NCBI RefSeq assembly: GCF_014805625.2
Contig: NW_023998651.1
Location: 979,742 to 1,043,741, forward strand
DNA from: Glossina fuscipes
Taxonomy: Eukaryota > Arthropoda > Insecta > Diptera > Glossinidae
Reading direction: 5' to 3'
Length of the DNA: 64,000 bases
In this document: piece after piece, positions 1 through 11,254 of the stretch
How positions within the stretch are numbered: position 1 is the first letter of the stretch
Layout: every line of letters starts with the position of its first letter
Notes under the pieces: generated by a model
Told to the model about the DNA's origin: nothing
Seen by the model: only the letters and a program-made list of their open reading frames with translations
Databases searched by the model: none
Position numbers and translations under genes: made by a program

Positions 1-261
1 TCAGAGACGTTAAAAGAAACATGCGAGGGATTTATGGAGTTTTTTTCTTGTGGAATTAACGAACTTAAAAGAGTATTTAGGATTAGCAAACAAGGAGGAT
101 TTAACAAACTGATGGTATCTGCAATAGTATTGACGGTTGAGCGAATTTAATTTATGCCTTGCCACTGAGTAAGCGAAATAGTCGAAAGAAGAGCCACTTT
201 TCGAATATTTGTTTAAAAGCGTGTTTTTTCTATTCTTGTAATATTTAATTGTCTTATTAAG

Positions 262-781
262 CTACGGGTGACATCTGCTTCGAGGTCGGGACTGCTTGAC
301 CGGAATAGATGCAAAAATAGCTAGATTTAATATATTGTAGAACGACGACAGTAAGCTAACTAACAATACTTCCAACTGAGAAATCAAGCATAATATTTGA
401 AAGATGTGATTTTGGCAATGAAACGTTGATTTTATGGAAATCATAAAATTTATTTGAAAAAGTTGAAATAGGAATGTTAGAAAAGTTCAACGAACCATCA
501 TTCTTGTAATGCAAGGAAATATCCAATGCTGGATTATAAGGATCCTCAGGTACACTATAAGGAAGACAATGATTAACACAAATCTCAGGAAAATTGGCAC
601 AGCAACGATGAAGCAGTCTACCATTGCAATTAGAGGTACCATTGTGTTGAACTAAATTATGATCGAATAATTCATTAAAGAACACAACAGCTCCATCAGA
701 TGGTGAAGTAGGAATCAAATAGCCACAACTATCACTGCAACACTAAGTGACTTGAGGCAAATTGAAGTCACCCAACGCAAT
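262..781 (-). pseudogene. ORF2 endonuclease remnant of copy A
   Basis: This is the C-terminal half of an apurinic-type endonuclease domain. The peptide carries the family blocks VVFFNELFDHNLVQ, NCNGRLL and SVPEDPYNP, which recur in copies B (from 7390) and E (57258-57584). The N-terminal catalytic part (TETWL block) is deleted. It is frameshifted near 360, and the reading into the reverse transcriptase continues, degraded, below 262. Confidence 0.7.
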
Positions 782-1097
782 GTTATCCACAAATGTGTCA
801 GGTGCCACTCTTGAAGCAAACATTGCCTCTCTGGGAGGAACTGCCTTCAAGCAAATGCCATCTGTACTAGGAGCAGTAGGGTTCACGGCTCGGGAGTTTC
901 GAGTTAGGGAGTATATAGAAGGGGTAACCCTGCACGAGCAGCTTGTGCGACATGGCCAGTTTGGTGACTAGCGTTCACGCTCGAACAGCCAAGGGGAGAG
1001 GACGCTTTACTATTCTCATTATTAATTTTAGGCGATGACGCCTTAGAAGATTGAGTGACGCCAATGAGAGGAGGTACCCTTGTCACTTCAGCATTGC

Positions 1098-1664
1098 TCA
1101 AACCAGAAAAATTTCCCGCCTTATATGTAACTTCTCCGACACAGAAATGTCGGAAACGTTGACGTTCATTGTATTGATTGAGGGAGCGCTAGCTTGTACC
1201 AACGAATCAGATTTAGAAGGAATCAGAGGTGACGTACCACACGCTACGCTACGAGTTGTAATTTTGCTAGCTGGGGAAGAAACTGAGTGCGCAATATAAC
1301 GACACTCATCAAACCTAATCTTAACTATTTCAAATTTTTCCCACAAGGAGCCGAGATTTTCGCTCAAATAAGAGAAACAATTTCTCGTCCCCGTGTAGAG
1401 TTTGTAGAAATCCATGTCCCGCTTTCTACAGTCAGGACGTGACCATCGTAAGCCTTTTGAGGAATCAAGGACTGCATCAGTAGCACGGCCGTTAATACCA
1501 GCCGTTAATACCAGCATAGCAAAAACGATCACAAAGCCAACACGAAATGAATCGTTCAGGTTCAGGGCCTGTTTTCGCACGACATGGTATAAATAAACAA
1601 TGCATGTCCAGTGAAAACAACAAAAGCTTATGAAAAAACAGAAAACTAAAAGATTCCACGGCAC
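1098..1664 (-). pseudogene. ORF1 remnant with PHD-like zinc finger, copy A
   Basis: This is the ORF1 protein of the CR1-like element, probably an RNA-binding/RNP component. A Cys/His cluster follows the start (CRAKTG in an overlapping frame at about 1590, then CWLCDRF and RWSRPDCRKRD). It matches the better-kept cluster in copy E, where the same segment reads CRAKTGSE, CWLCERFGHAK and WSCPGCRQRD. A CP to RP change in the last knuckle would break zinc binding. A heptad-like segment (NLGSLWEKFEIVK) follows, as in E. Confidence 0.65.
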
Positions 1665-1993
1665 AAACTTTCAGCAAATTACAGCGAACTTCTCACTTTT
1701 GTTCCCACTGTAAATATAGATGGAAAGCAAAAGAAACTTCAAACAAAGATGAACAGAAAAAAAAGAGACTTTTACTAAGAGCTCTAATTGTTGATTGTAC
1801 AAAACCAAAATGAATTTTTCATATAAAAGATTAATATAATTCTTATAAGTTAAATTCACACATTATTCTTTTAAAGATTTTTAGAATTTAGACACGAATA
1901 AAATCAAAAAGCCAAGAAATACACTAAGAAATTGGAATGTTTCTTGTACAGAATTAAAACGCGACTACAACACGCACGCAAAGTTGCCAAACT

Positions 1994-2894
1994 TGAGCGT
2001 AAGAGTGAATCACGGTCATCTTGTGGCTTTTTCTTCTTAATCGTTGGCAAAAATATATGTACATGAAAAGCCAGGAATCTTAATATTAATCCAAGCGTAT
2101 TAGCCGATTCGTAAATTATTAGATTCAATAGAATATATATCAGCTTTTATTAAAATTATACTGTTTGACAACGCTGATCGCTCCACTGTGGCTCTGAAAC
2201 GCCATAACATCTAAACCAAATCAAATTAATACCGGAAATGCGAACGATTTTCTTACGAGCATAATTTGTTAATAAACTCTTTTTCTAATTACTTTTTTTA
2301 CTAGTGCGTGGATCGTTCATCTCAGTTGAATAATTTGCATATATTTGCATACTTCGTTAGTAGTTATGAACATCACCAAACGTCTTTTCTGGTACATATT
2401 GATTCGCTCCAACAATTTTTAACATAACACGATTATCCAAATCCAGTTACATGCTGAGGAAAGTCGCAAACGCTATTCTATAATTTTACATCATCCCTGT
2501 GGAAGGTGAGGTTTATTGTGTTGAAATAGCAACGCAACAGTGATGAAGCAGTAAATCATCGTACAAAATATTTCCCCTTCTTAGTTTAATTTTTAGATTC
2601 TAAATTTACGTCACGATCGGCTGTTAATCTATGCTTTGCAAAATCTTTCTTCAGTATATGGATTGGATTGTGGAATCACGGAGAGTCGAAAAGGAAATCT
2701 CGCTCTGTGTCTCCTTGACCTGGCTGCATTGTCTTGAGCTGTGGGTGCTTCGCCATTTAATGAATGCTTTGGAGGTACCCGGACAAATCAGATGGATCGT
2801 TGCAGATTGGTTTTAATGGATGAATTCAATACCGCTTTATTTTCAAGGATGACAATTTCTTATTCTTCGTATCTCAACGATGGCAACACTAGGA
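1994..2894. other. No gene recognised
   Basis: This is AT-rich spacer between the 5' end of copy A and the truncated 3' end of the BEL element. A 61-codon open frame at 2631-2816 has no recognisable motif and probably arises by chance. Some of 2500-2890 could be decayed BEL 3' sequence, but I see no LTR. Confidence 0.5.
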
Positions 2895-2916
2895 ATTAGA
2901 AGATGTTTTGCTGACT

Positions 2917-3745
2917 TCACTGCAGCTTGCCATAATTCCCCAAAGTGCGGTCCTCTCGGTGAAATGAAGTGGAATTGTATCCCTGTTGTATCCATGTTGA
3001 CATTATTGAGTCTTTTCCCTTGTCCGAAAAGATTGATATGAATAGTTCTGTTAATTTGTCACTGAGTCCAACAAAATTAGTTGCACTTTCGCTGTATATA
3101 TTCTGACAGCGCTCTCTGCTCTTGATAAAACGTTTTAATGCATCAGCTGATAAGTTGCATACAAGTTCAAAGTGCAACGCCTTTGCAGCGAAACAAGAAA
3201 ATACTGCTACACACGCCTTTGTTGGGTTCTTTCCTGTTTTGTAGTATGTCCATAAGGGGCCACAGTAATGGGCTCCTGCATTTATAAACTGTCTTGCAGG
3301 TGTAATTCTTGTTGGAGGCAGATTTCCCATTATATGTTGACATAATTTCGGACGAGCCTTGTTGCATTGTATGCAGCTCTGTACGTTTGCCCTTGCAGCA
3401 ACTTTCCCCTTAATTGGCCGGAATCGTTGTCGTATTATCCCTAGCAGAGCTTGTGGACTGCAATATTTGTTACTATCGGGAGTTAATTTGAATAGTAACT
3501 TCACCAGGGCGTATGGCAGGAGCATTGTATGAAGAGTCGTATAGAAGATTTGATTTCTCTACCCGTCCATCGACTCGAATGATTCCTTTATCGTCCAGAA
3601 AGTAGCAATAAGCAACAAATCGCCCCTTTTTTAAAATATTTTGATTGTTCTGGAGATTCTTTAATTCATTTTTAAAGCAATGATATTGATCGGCATGTAT
3701 TATGACTATGTGTCCTGCTTCGACCTCTTCAGTGGTTAATGACAA
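2917..3745 (-). pseudogene. BEL/Pao integrase remnant
   Basis: This would be the integrase that inserts retrotransposon cDNA. A zinc-binding pair is visible (QSCIQCNKARPKLC), then the core with GAHYCGPLWT and IYSESATNFVG. In this family the positions before YCGP and in the YS-x-ATNF block are normally aspartates. Here they read H and E, so two catalytic acids appear lost. The upstream piece (3473-3745, DDKGIIRVDGRVEKSNL) is the integrase N-terminal linker in another frame. The C-terminal end stops near 2895. Confidence 0.75.
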
Positions 3746-4142
3746 TAGCTTGGGCTTTGGTGAACAAAGAGAAGAATGTGCGAAGTTATTCGTTGTAAAA
3801 AGCTGAATGAGTCCTTATGATATATGTTATGTACAAAATTATAATAATTGGTGATTGTTAACATCAAAATTGCATTTCTTTTCCTTTCAAAATCTGTAGG
3901 ATTATACAAGTGTGGTAATAATTTTGTAAGTTAACATTATTGGCTTCCATGTAAAAATAATGGTCCTAGAAACTATAATTTGCATTTTAACAAGGCTTCT
4001 GCTGATAGACCCCTTGGCAAGATGTCTGATGTATTATTCTTGCATGGATTATGCCGCCATTGTTGTGGTAGAGTTAGCGTCTGACTTTGTCAGATTCTAT
4101 TGCCAAGAAAGGTTCGCAATAACGAAGACTGAAATTTGGCGT

Positions 4143-4760
4143 CTATGATAGAACAATTTCGGAGTCGGTCCATAAGTGAGTGGGTAGATTGTTGAGTTGC
4201 ATATCCTTGCGCAATCGATATGCCAACAGTGCTACGCAGAATTCTAGTTTTGGTAGAGTTTGTTTCTTGAGTGGTGTTACTTGGGACTTGGCGCACGATA
4301 AGCGTGTCATTATTGCGCAGTCCCTAAATTTGCCTTGAAGATATGCTGCGGCTCCAAATGCTTCGTCAGATGCATCAGCAAAAAAGTATAGTTGAATAGA
4401 TGATGGAAGCTTGCCTTTAAACATGTGTCGATGAATTTTTAGATCGTTGAATATGATCACTTATCACGGAAGTTTGTTGCTCAAATCTTGTGGAAGATGT
4501 TCATTCCAGGATAATTTAAGTTGCCATAATTGTTGGATAAAGCATTTTGCTCTGACTACAACAGAAACTAAAATTCCCGGTAAGTTGAATAATCTTGCCA
4601 AGTCAGAGAATACGGTCTGTTTGTGGCAGGCGGCATTGTTTTCACTTTAACGCAAACGTGGTCAATTTTGGGTGGGTATAGCAGTCTCAGGGTCTAAATA
4701 GATTTCTCTATCGTCAAAATTAAGATTAACTTCATGATCATTTAAAAGAATATGTAGGAC
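4143..4760 (-). pseudogene. BEL/Pao RNase H and RT-connection remnant
   Basis: The peptide from 4460 down contains FFADASDEAFGAAAYL, LPKLEFCVALLAYRL and LWTDSEIVLS. These are the D, E and D blocks of a retroelement RNase H of BEL type. Upstream, in shifted frames, 4461-4760 encodes the connection region (RDEIYLD-like and ILVSVVVRAKCFIQQLWQLKLSWN). At least one in-frame stop and several shifts are present. Confidence 0.7.
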
Positions 4761-4798
4761 TAAATGGGGGTGATTTGCGCTCCAGTTGTGGCGATTAA

Positions 4799-5094
4799 TC
4801 CTTTGCACCCGAACCATATTTTACAACGGGTATTCAGCTACTCGGCAGTAGTTTTAATAAAAAATTGTAACACATCAAACATAAGAATTTTAAATAAAAG
4901 TAGATTATCTTATTTAGTAAATTTGGCCAGAAACGCTATAGTGTTCAGACTGAATGATCTAAGTGTCCACCATCTGATATATACCGGACTAATCTTACAC
5001 CAAGTAAAAAAATTTACAATGCGTGCACAATTGAACGCACAATACTATCAAAAATAGTAATGGCGCCTCTCGGGCGCCGTTCGGGTTCAAAGGG
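4799..5094. mobile_element. piggyBac-like MITE inserted in BEL-1
   Basis: This 296-bp non-coding element is flanked by TTAA on both sides (4795-4798 and 5095-5098). Its ends are 16-bp inverted repeats with two mismatches: TCCTTTGCACCCGAAC at 4799-4814 and GTTCGGGTTCAAAGGG at 5079-5094. The TTAA duplication and the CCC-type terminus are hallmarks of the piggyBac superfamily. The interior is AT-rich except for a short GC hairpin (GGCGCC..GGGCGCC) near 5063-5078. BEL coding sequence resumes on either side, apart from about one base, which supports a clean insertion. Confidence 0.75.
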
Positions 5095-5099
5095 TTAAG

Positions 5100-5600
5100 T
5101 CCATGTTTTGCATGCGTATTAACTGCTGTTGTGATTGAATTGCCGTAGTTCCATTGTTCAATCTTGCTAGCCCATCATCTACGTAGAAGTTATCTTTCAC
5201 CACTTGAGTGCCTAATGGATTATTGATTTCACTTTTCATTTCAATTTTCTTTAACCACTTAGTTGCAAAATGTGGTGCGGAGCGAGTTCCGTATGTACCC
5301 GCATTTTGCAGGACATGATGCATCCGGTCTCCGTAAGATCATCGAATACTTTCTGTCATCTGGATGCAACAGAATTTGTCGATACATCTTCTCTATATCT
5401 GTGGTGAAGATGTATATGGGTGAAAGGAAAGGAAACAGTTCACTTTGAACTGTTGGACCGACGTGCATTAAATCATTGATCGAATAGCCGATTGATATTT
5501 TGGAAGATGCATCAAAGACTGCACGCAATTTTGGTATTAATTCTGACCTTGTAATATTGCTGAAGTTCATTCTGACTTGTTTCAGAAAGACTCGCAATGA
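5100..5600 (-). pseudogene. BEL/Pao reverse transcriptase remnant
   Basis: Two overlapping frames cover this domain. The upper one (5259-5597) has ELIPKLRAVFDASSK, SINDLMHVGPTVQSEL and FTTDIEKMYRQILLHPDD, the fingers and palm blocks. The lower one (5087-5323) has the catalytic box FYVDDGL typical of BEL/Pao. A frameshift near 5280-5320 separates them, so no working enzyme is encoded. Confidence 0.75.
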
Positions 5601-5677
5601 ATATGTTTAACCCTGCCATGCGAGCATTGATTTTATTAATCAGGCCATGTTGCGACTCATTCAAGGACAGCATGGCG

Positions 5678-5917
5678 TCATCTGACTGTTCTTGATTGTG
5701 AGGCGCACCTGCTTTGGTGGTAAGTGACATCTTTGGCTCCGCTTCTTGCTAATTGAGCTGCTTGGTCTTGCAATAATTCCAAACACTCGTGTGATAATGC
5801 CTGGATCTGATCGAAATATTGGTTCTTGAAATAATCCATATTTTCGTTATTTTTTGCAAGTATGCTTCTTGAAATTTCGTTTGATCTGAATGTTCTCACC
5901 TGTGGCCTTTTGACCAT
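5678..5917 (-). pseudogene. Possible BEL gag remnant
   Basis: This is an 79-codon open frame on the strand and side expected for BEL gag. It is rich in Q, E and charged residues (HECLELLQDQAAQLARSGAKD). An overlapping frame (5512-5730) bridges to the reverse transcriptase. The assignment rests mainly on position and composition. Confidence 0.4.
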
Positions 5918-5940
5918 CCAGTAGTTTTGACGCGGATGGC

Positions 5941-6375
5941 ATTTGTGATTGAATTTTGTATAACGATTGTAGATATGTCGCCGTTGTTTATTTTTCGAAG
6001 CCTGTCTTCAAACGATATGTTTTAATGGTCCTTACTGACCAACCCAAAGCGGATCTTGCATGCACTGAGTTTTTATTAATATTCTTGCTGGATGCAAATG
6101 TTGTCAATACTTCGATTGTTGTTTTATCTCTGATTAGTTTATCAGCGACATCTCTTAAGATGTATAAGCAAAAGGTCTTGTGAACGAGACTTTGTTCAAA
6201 TGAAGTTGAATCGTGGACTCATGGAAAGCCCAAAAGAAAGCTTCGAAATTTTGCGGTCTACCTAATTTAAACGCTACGTCTAATATAAGTCAGCCTGTCT
6301 ATGTGTGTTGCCTATCAGCACTTGTAACGAAGAGGCAACAGATGAGATACAAACGATGATAAGATCAATTAGATT
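5941..6375. other. No gene recognised
   Basis: This lies between the BEL-1 5' side and CR1-like copy B. A decayed BEL leader or LTR could be here, but there is no second LTR copy to compare, so I assign nothing. Confidence 0.4.
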
Positions 6376-6807
6376 AGTCTGGCAACTCTGTCGCGCGGTA
6401 TAGTCGTCTATATTTTGTTTCGGCAATTAATATTTTAATTTTTTGTTGAATTTCGTGGCTATTTTGCCTTATAGTGTGTGAATTTATAATAAACTTTGAG
6501 AAGAAAGTGAGTGAATTCAAAGTAAAAGAAATATTTTTTCTTTACGCGTTGATTCATTGGATTTTGGCAAACAAAAATTTTGAGCTCTGATATAAATCTC
6601 TCTTTTTTTTTTGTGGTTTTCTCTCTTTTTCTCTGGTTATTTTTTTGGTGTTTGTAGTTTCTTTTGCTATTGATCTCTCGTTACAGTGTCAACGTAACAG
6701 AGAAGTTTTGCACAAATTGGTTGATAAATTTTTATGTTGAGGATTTTTTTTTTTGCGATTTGTCTGTCTGTTCTTTATAATCCACAACTGCTTTTTTGAC
6801 TGCACAT

Positions 6808-6957
6808 GGAGTGTTTAAAATACTAGTTCCAACTGACAACAGTGATATGTTGTTAAACAAACCGCTGTGGCCAGTAGGATCCTTGGTTAAGGAATCTATC
6901 CCTCGAGATCGTCCCCATGATACCAAAGCAATAGTCTTGTCGCTTTCAAACAACTAA
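6808..6957 (+). pseudogene. ORF1 C-terminal remnant, copy B
   Basis: The C-terminal end of ORF1 (blocks KILVPTDNSD, LLNKPLWPVGSL and DTKAIVLS) ends at a TAA at 6955-6957. The same segment is found in copy E at about 57900-58060. ORF2 starts about 30 bp downstream, as is usual in these bicistronic elements. The N-terminal PHD part is deleted. Confidence 0.65.
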
Positions 6958-6986
6958 ATGTTTCTTCAGACCCATTATCTCAGTTT

Positions 6987-7772
6987 TTCTGTTTGGCCTT
7001 CACTGAAACTTGGCTAAAACCCGATCTTCATTCGTCGGAACTTTTTCATAATTCTTTTCAAGTCTTTAGAAATGATCGAGTGAATCGCATTGGTGGTGGT
7101 GTATTAATTGCCATATCTGCATCAGTCCCGTCCAATTTAATTGAATTTCCCACTTCTCCTGACGTTGAATTTATCGCCATTCGTGCGGAAATGCCTAATA
7201 AACATCTATTTATAACCTGCTCCTATATTCCCCCAAAGTCCGATATCTCCATTTACAAGAAACACGCTGCCCTCATTTGTGAAGTGGCCAAGCTGTCTAG
7301 ACCCACCGATTTGGTCGTTGCATTGGGTGACTTTAACATGCCTCAAGTCACTTGGTGTAAGAGTGATAATTCTGGCTGTTTGATTCCTACTTCAACGTCT
7401 GATAGGGCTGTTGTGTTCTTCAGTGAATTGTTTGATCATAAGTTGGGTCAATATAATCGTACCCCTAATTGTAATGGTAAACTGCTTGATCTCTGCTTTG
7501 CCAATTTTCCCGAGATTAACGTAAATCGTTGTCCACCTTCTAGTTTACCTGAGGATCCTTATCATCCATCAATATGCATTTCCTTTCATCATATGAATGA
7601 TGGTTCGTTGAACTGTCTTAATGTGCCAAATCAACCTTTTTTAAATAAATGTTATGATTTTCATAAAATCAATATTGAATTGCTAAAATCACAAATCTGT
7701 TTGCTGAGTATTTCCGACCAAACTTTTCGATTGCTAATTCCGATTTATCAGCAAACTACCCATATCATATAA
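6987..7772 (+). pseudogene. ORF2 endonuclease domain, copy B
   Basis: This is an APE-type endonuclease, which nicks target DNA to prime reverse transcription. The 259-codon frame starts at 6993 and holds FTETWLKPDLHSS (catalytic E), RIGGGVLIAI, TCSYIPP and the GDFNMPQVTW box with its Asp and Asn. It is the best-kept endonuclease of the family in this window. At about 7690 the frame jumps into sequence that lies some 300 bp further down in copy E (LLSISDQTFRLLIPIYQQTTH), so a deletion removes the link to the reverse transcriptase. Confidence 0.8.
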
Positions 7773-8199
7773 TTAACTCTGTCTCGATTCCTAACTTGGT
7801 AATATCGGAAGATGACGTTTTTAAGGTTGAGTTGTGTAAAATATTGTTGTGCGCTAGGATCTGATGGAATTCCATCATGTGTACTTAAATCTTGCGCTGT
7901 CGAGTTATGTGGTGTGATCTCAAAGATTTTTAACCTGTCCTTGAATTAAGGGGTTTTCCCTTCGTGTTGCAAAAGTAGTTTCCTTATTCCTATCCACAAA
8001 AATGGAAGTAGACAATTTGTTGGGAACTAGAGAGGCATAGCCAAGTTGAGTGTCTTGCCCAAGTTGTTCGAGCGATCTGTGACTCAGTATTTGGCCTTTG
8101 CCATTAATTCGTATATTTCTCCACATCAGCATGATTTTCGGAAAGGGCGTTCTGCGGCCACCAATTTGCTAGAGTTTGCTTGACATATTTTCAAGGCTT

Positions 8200-9138
8200 T
8201 TTCTAATGGCTCTCGCACAGATGTCATATACACTGATTTTAGGAAAGCGGTTGATATTGTTAACCATAACTTACTTATCCTTAAGCTCCAAGCCTCTGCC
8301 TTCCCTTTCTATTTAGTGAAATGGATAAGCTATTATCTGCACAACAGATCCTTCAGGATTTTGTTCAACTTTATCACTTCGGATGAATTCCCTGTTGTAT
8401 CTGGCGTACCTCAAGGAATTCACTTAGGTCGCATTTTATTTAGTTTATACGTTAGCGATCTTCCATCGGTGGTTGATTCCACCCGGATCTTAATCTATCT
8501 GGATAATGTAAAACTGTTTTGCCACGTCTCTGTTGAATCGCAATCGCATCAGCTTCAAGGTTACTTGGATAATTTTCTTGCATGGTGCTCTGTGAATCTT
8601 CTGAAACTAAATCTGAGTAAATGTAAAAAGCTTTCTGTCTCAAGAAGAAAGTAATTCATTACTCAGTATTTCATTGATTCGCATAAGTTGGAGGACGTCG
8701 ATTCGATCACAGATTTAGGCGTTCTATTTGACCATAGATTACGTTTCAACTTGCATATTGAGCTCTCGATAAGCAAAGCTAGGTCCGCGCTTGGTTTTAT
8801 AAAAAGGTGGTCCAAAGAGCTTGATGATCCCTAAATTACGAAAAGGCTCTACGTGTGTTTGGTTTGACCCATACTTGAGTATGGCTCTGTTGTATGGTCT
8901 CCTTCATATAGATTCAATTGAATCTGTTCAAAAGCAATTCTTGCAGTTTGTCCTTAGAAATTTGGGTTGGGATCCGATCGCCTCTCTTCCTCCCTATGAA
9001 AATAGATTGCTTCTGCTGTCCTTACCGTCTCTTGAGAAACGTAACTTTATTTTTGGCGTTTCCTTTGTAATCAAAGTAATAAATGGTGCTATATACTCGC
9101 CTTTATTACTTGGTGAAATAAGCTTTAATGTCCCTTAA
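8200..9138 (+). pseudogene. ORF2 reverse transcriptase, copy B (dead active site)
   Basis: Reverse transcriptase blocks are seen across frames: a TDFRKAVDIVNHN stretch near 8230, then from 8316 YYLHNRSFRILFNF, SGVPQGIHLGRILFSLY and LKLNLSKCKKLS. The catalytic box, normally [YF]-x-D-D, reads YLDN, so an essential Asp is lost. A downstream frame (8821-9138) holds the ORF2 C-terminus (SVQKQFLQFVLRNLGWDP). In-frame stops lie at about 8652 and 8835. Confidence 0.75.
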
Positions 9139-9662
9139 CGCTTCTCTAGGCATTTTATCTTGGTTAAGCTTAGTCAATGTAAATATAATTATGAGCTGTT
9201 TAATCCGCTCAGAGTTGTTTGCAAGAACCTAAATGACGTCTACCACTTATTCTCATTATCGGACTCTTTAAAGTCCATTAAAGCAACATTGCTTAATACG
9301 CGCGATTTACCTATGTCGTACTTAAACTAGCTTTTAACCATAAAATTTCGTTACCATTCGAAAATGAATTATTGTTAATTATTATCGGTTGCCAGGCTTA
9401 TGCATGTTTGCGATGGCTTTGGGGTTCTTTTGCAATTTGGTCCTGTACTGGCTGTAAGTGTGGCTCTATGCTGATAGTGTACATGCTTTTTTTTCTTTTT
9501 TTTTTTCTTCTTATTTATTTTATTATACTTATACTAAATTTTATTATTAATTAATATAAGTTTTGCATTATAAGCCAATTGAACTCGACTGTTGTTTGTT
9601 TAGTTGCGTTTCTAGTATAAGTAGAATTAAAATAAAATAAATAAAATAAATAAATAAAAATT

Positions 9663-10032
9663 ACGCTGATAGCCAAACTAAACTTTACTGTAGTTTAAAA
9701 GTTATAATTATATTAAAGTAAACAAGAATTTTTTTAAAATATTATACAAATAAATTTTGATTCATTGTTGCAATGTTCAAATCATATTCTGCTAATTTTG
9801 CAAAACATGATAATTAAAAATTATGTTATCCAAAAACACAAACAAACAGAAGAAAGTAAACAAAAAGATGATATAATTTGGATTAAATTGTAACAAGTAG
9901 TTATTGACTCAGTCAGGAATTAACAAACTGCATGAACAAGCAGACAAACACGTACAATTGTGAAGTACTTTAACGTTTATAGTTAAAATAGAATGAAATA
10001 TGAAAACTTCAGTATAATAATATAAGATAATA
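9663..10032. other. No gene recognised
   Basis: AT-rich spacer between copy B and the mariner element, with nothing recognisable. It ends in the TA that the mariner duplicated (10031-10032). Confidence 0.5.
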
Positions 10033-10061
10033 GTTTGGGGAAAAAGAAATCCACTATTTTT
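10033..10061 (+). repeat. mariner terminal inverted repeat, left
   Basis: This 29-bp terminus pairs with 11255-11283. The shared core is GAAAAAGAAATCCA-TATTTTT, with mismatches at positions 2, 7 and 22 of the repeat. Confidence 0.85.
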
Positions 10062-10082
10062 ATATGAACTTCAGGACTTTAT

Positions 10083-11125
10083 TTAACCTGCTTCGGATTG
10101 TCCGATTTGGGTCAAATATGGACCGTTTTGTTGTACGATTTGTTGCCATTTTAAAGGTAACTTCAAAATGCCTCGCTCATAGAAGTCCTCGTCTCTATTT
10201 GCAAAAAACTCTAGTTGTCGATTTTCACAATCCTTCCTAGATTCCAATTTTTTATCATTAAAGAAATTTTGCAATGCAAGAAAAAGATGATAATCGCTTG
10301 GTGCCAAGTCCGGACTGTATGGCGGATGCATTAAAATTTCCCAACCAAGCTCCCGAAGTTTCTGGCGAGTCACTGTAGATGTGTGTGGCCTAACGTTGTC
10401 CTGGTGGAACACGACACCTCTTCTGTTGGCTTCAAACGGTCCAGTTGTTGACAGTAGAGATCAGAATTTAGCGTTTGGCCATATGGAAGCAACTCATAAT
10501 AAATAATCCCCTTCCAGTCCTACCAAATGCATAGCAAAACCTTCCTGGCCGTTAGTCCTGGTTTGACCACCGCTTGAGGTGCTTCACTGCTCTTTGAACA
10601 CGATCGTTTTCGCACAGAGTTATCGTATGTGATCCATTTCTCATCTCCAGTCACCATCCGTTTAAGAAATGGGTCTATCTCATTCCGTTTGACCAAGGCT
10701 TCGCAGATGGAAATTCGATCCATCATGTTTTTTTCTGTTAATTGGTGTGGCACCCAAACATCGAGCTTCTTTTTGAATCCAACTTTGTGTAAGTGGTTTA
10801 AAACTGTTGTATGGTCGATTTTTAGCCCCTGGGCGATGTTACGGCTGCTAATATGCCGGTTAACTTCGATCATTTCTCCGATTTTATCGACATTTTCGAC
10901 GACCGGCCTACCTGTGCGAGGTGCAACTTTAACATCAAAAATTCCTGAACGGAATCTACGAAACCAAAATTGCACATAATTGGCTGTTACAGTATCGGAA
11001 CCATAAACACCATTCACAATTTTAGCCACCTGGCTTGTATTTTCGCCTTTGTCAAAGAAAAACTGTAAAATGTAACGAATTTTCTCTTTGTTCACTTCCC
11101 TTTTTAACACGCTGTAACTCACAAC
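10083..11125 (-). pseudogene. mariner transposase pseudogene
   Basis: The N-terminal half (10520 to about 11125) contains the helix-turn-helix DNA-binding region, the RTGRPVVENVD linker, the WVPHQLTE motif and the first catalytic Asp in VTGDEKWITYDN. The C-terminal half (10083-10412) has the second Asp in FHQDNVRPH and the third in YSPDLAPSDYHLF. The last two are separated by 34 residues, giving DD34D as in true mariners. Damage: TAG at 10520-10522 replaces a Trp codon, about a dozen codons are lost with a frame change near 10410-10430, and the expected start codon reads GTG. Confidence 0.9.
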
Positions 11126-11254
11126 TGAATGCACCAAACAAAAAACAGCAACAGAATTTTTTTTACTAGGAAATGTCACCTTTCCAACGACCATAAATAT
11201 GAAATTGTTTGATCGATACTTTACGAGAAATCTATCAGTGCAGCCATCTACCGA

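Larger units (their letters stand above)
1..1993 (-). mobile_element. CR1/jockey-group non-LTR retrotransposon, copy A (cut by window edge)
   Basis: Read on the minus strand, the copy starts near 1993 with a 5' terminus shared by copies B, C and E (a GTCTGGCAAC-like start, here altered). It runs through a 5' UTR, an ORF1 fragment (1098-1664) and an endonuclease fragment (262-781), then leaves the window on the left. A deletion of roughly 590 bp joins the ORF1 middle to the endonuclease near 782, as seen by comparison with copy E. Several frameshifts make it non-functional. The family is recognised from its PHD-like ORF1 and APE-type endonuclease. The clade name (CR1, Drosophila DMCR1A-like) is an inference. 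Confidence 0.8.
2895..5940 (-). mobile_element. Degenerate BEL/Pao LTR retrotransposon (BEL-1)
   Basis: Read on the minus strand the order is gag remnant (5678-5917), reverse transcriptase (5100-5600), RNase H (4143-4760) and integrase (2917-3745). This is the BEL/Pao pol order with RNase H before integrase. All parts are split by frameshifts. The protease and most of gag are missing, and no LTR pair is seen. A 296-bp MITE (4799-5094) splits the RT/RNase H linker. It is a fossil that cannot move itself. Confidence 0.8.
6376..9662 (+). mobile_element. CR1/jockey-group non-LTR retrotransposon, copy B
   Basis: This copy starts at the family 5' terminus (AGTCTGGCAACTCTG, 6376) and ends in a short AATA/AAATA repeat tail (about 9627-9660). 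The same tail is found in inverse orientation at the 3' end of copy E. The 5' UTR (to about 6800) runs directly into the last ~50 codons of ORF1, so about 1.3 kb of ORF1 is deleted. ORF2 follows with endonuclease (6987-7772) and reverse transcriptase (8200-8652), both interrupted. An AT-rich 3' UTR comes last. It is defective but has both ends. Confidence 0.85.
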
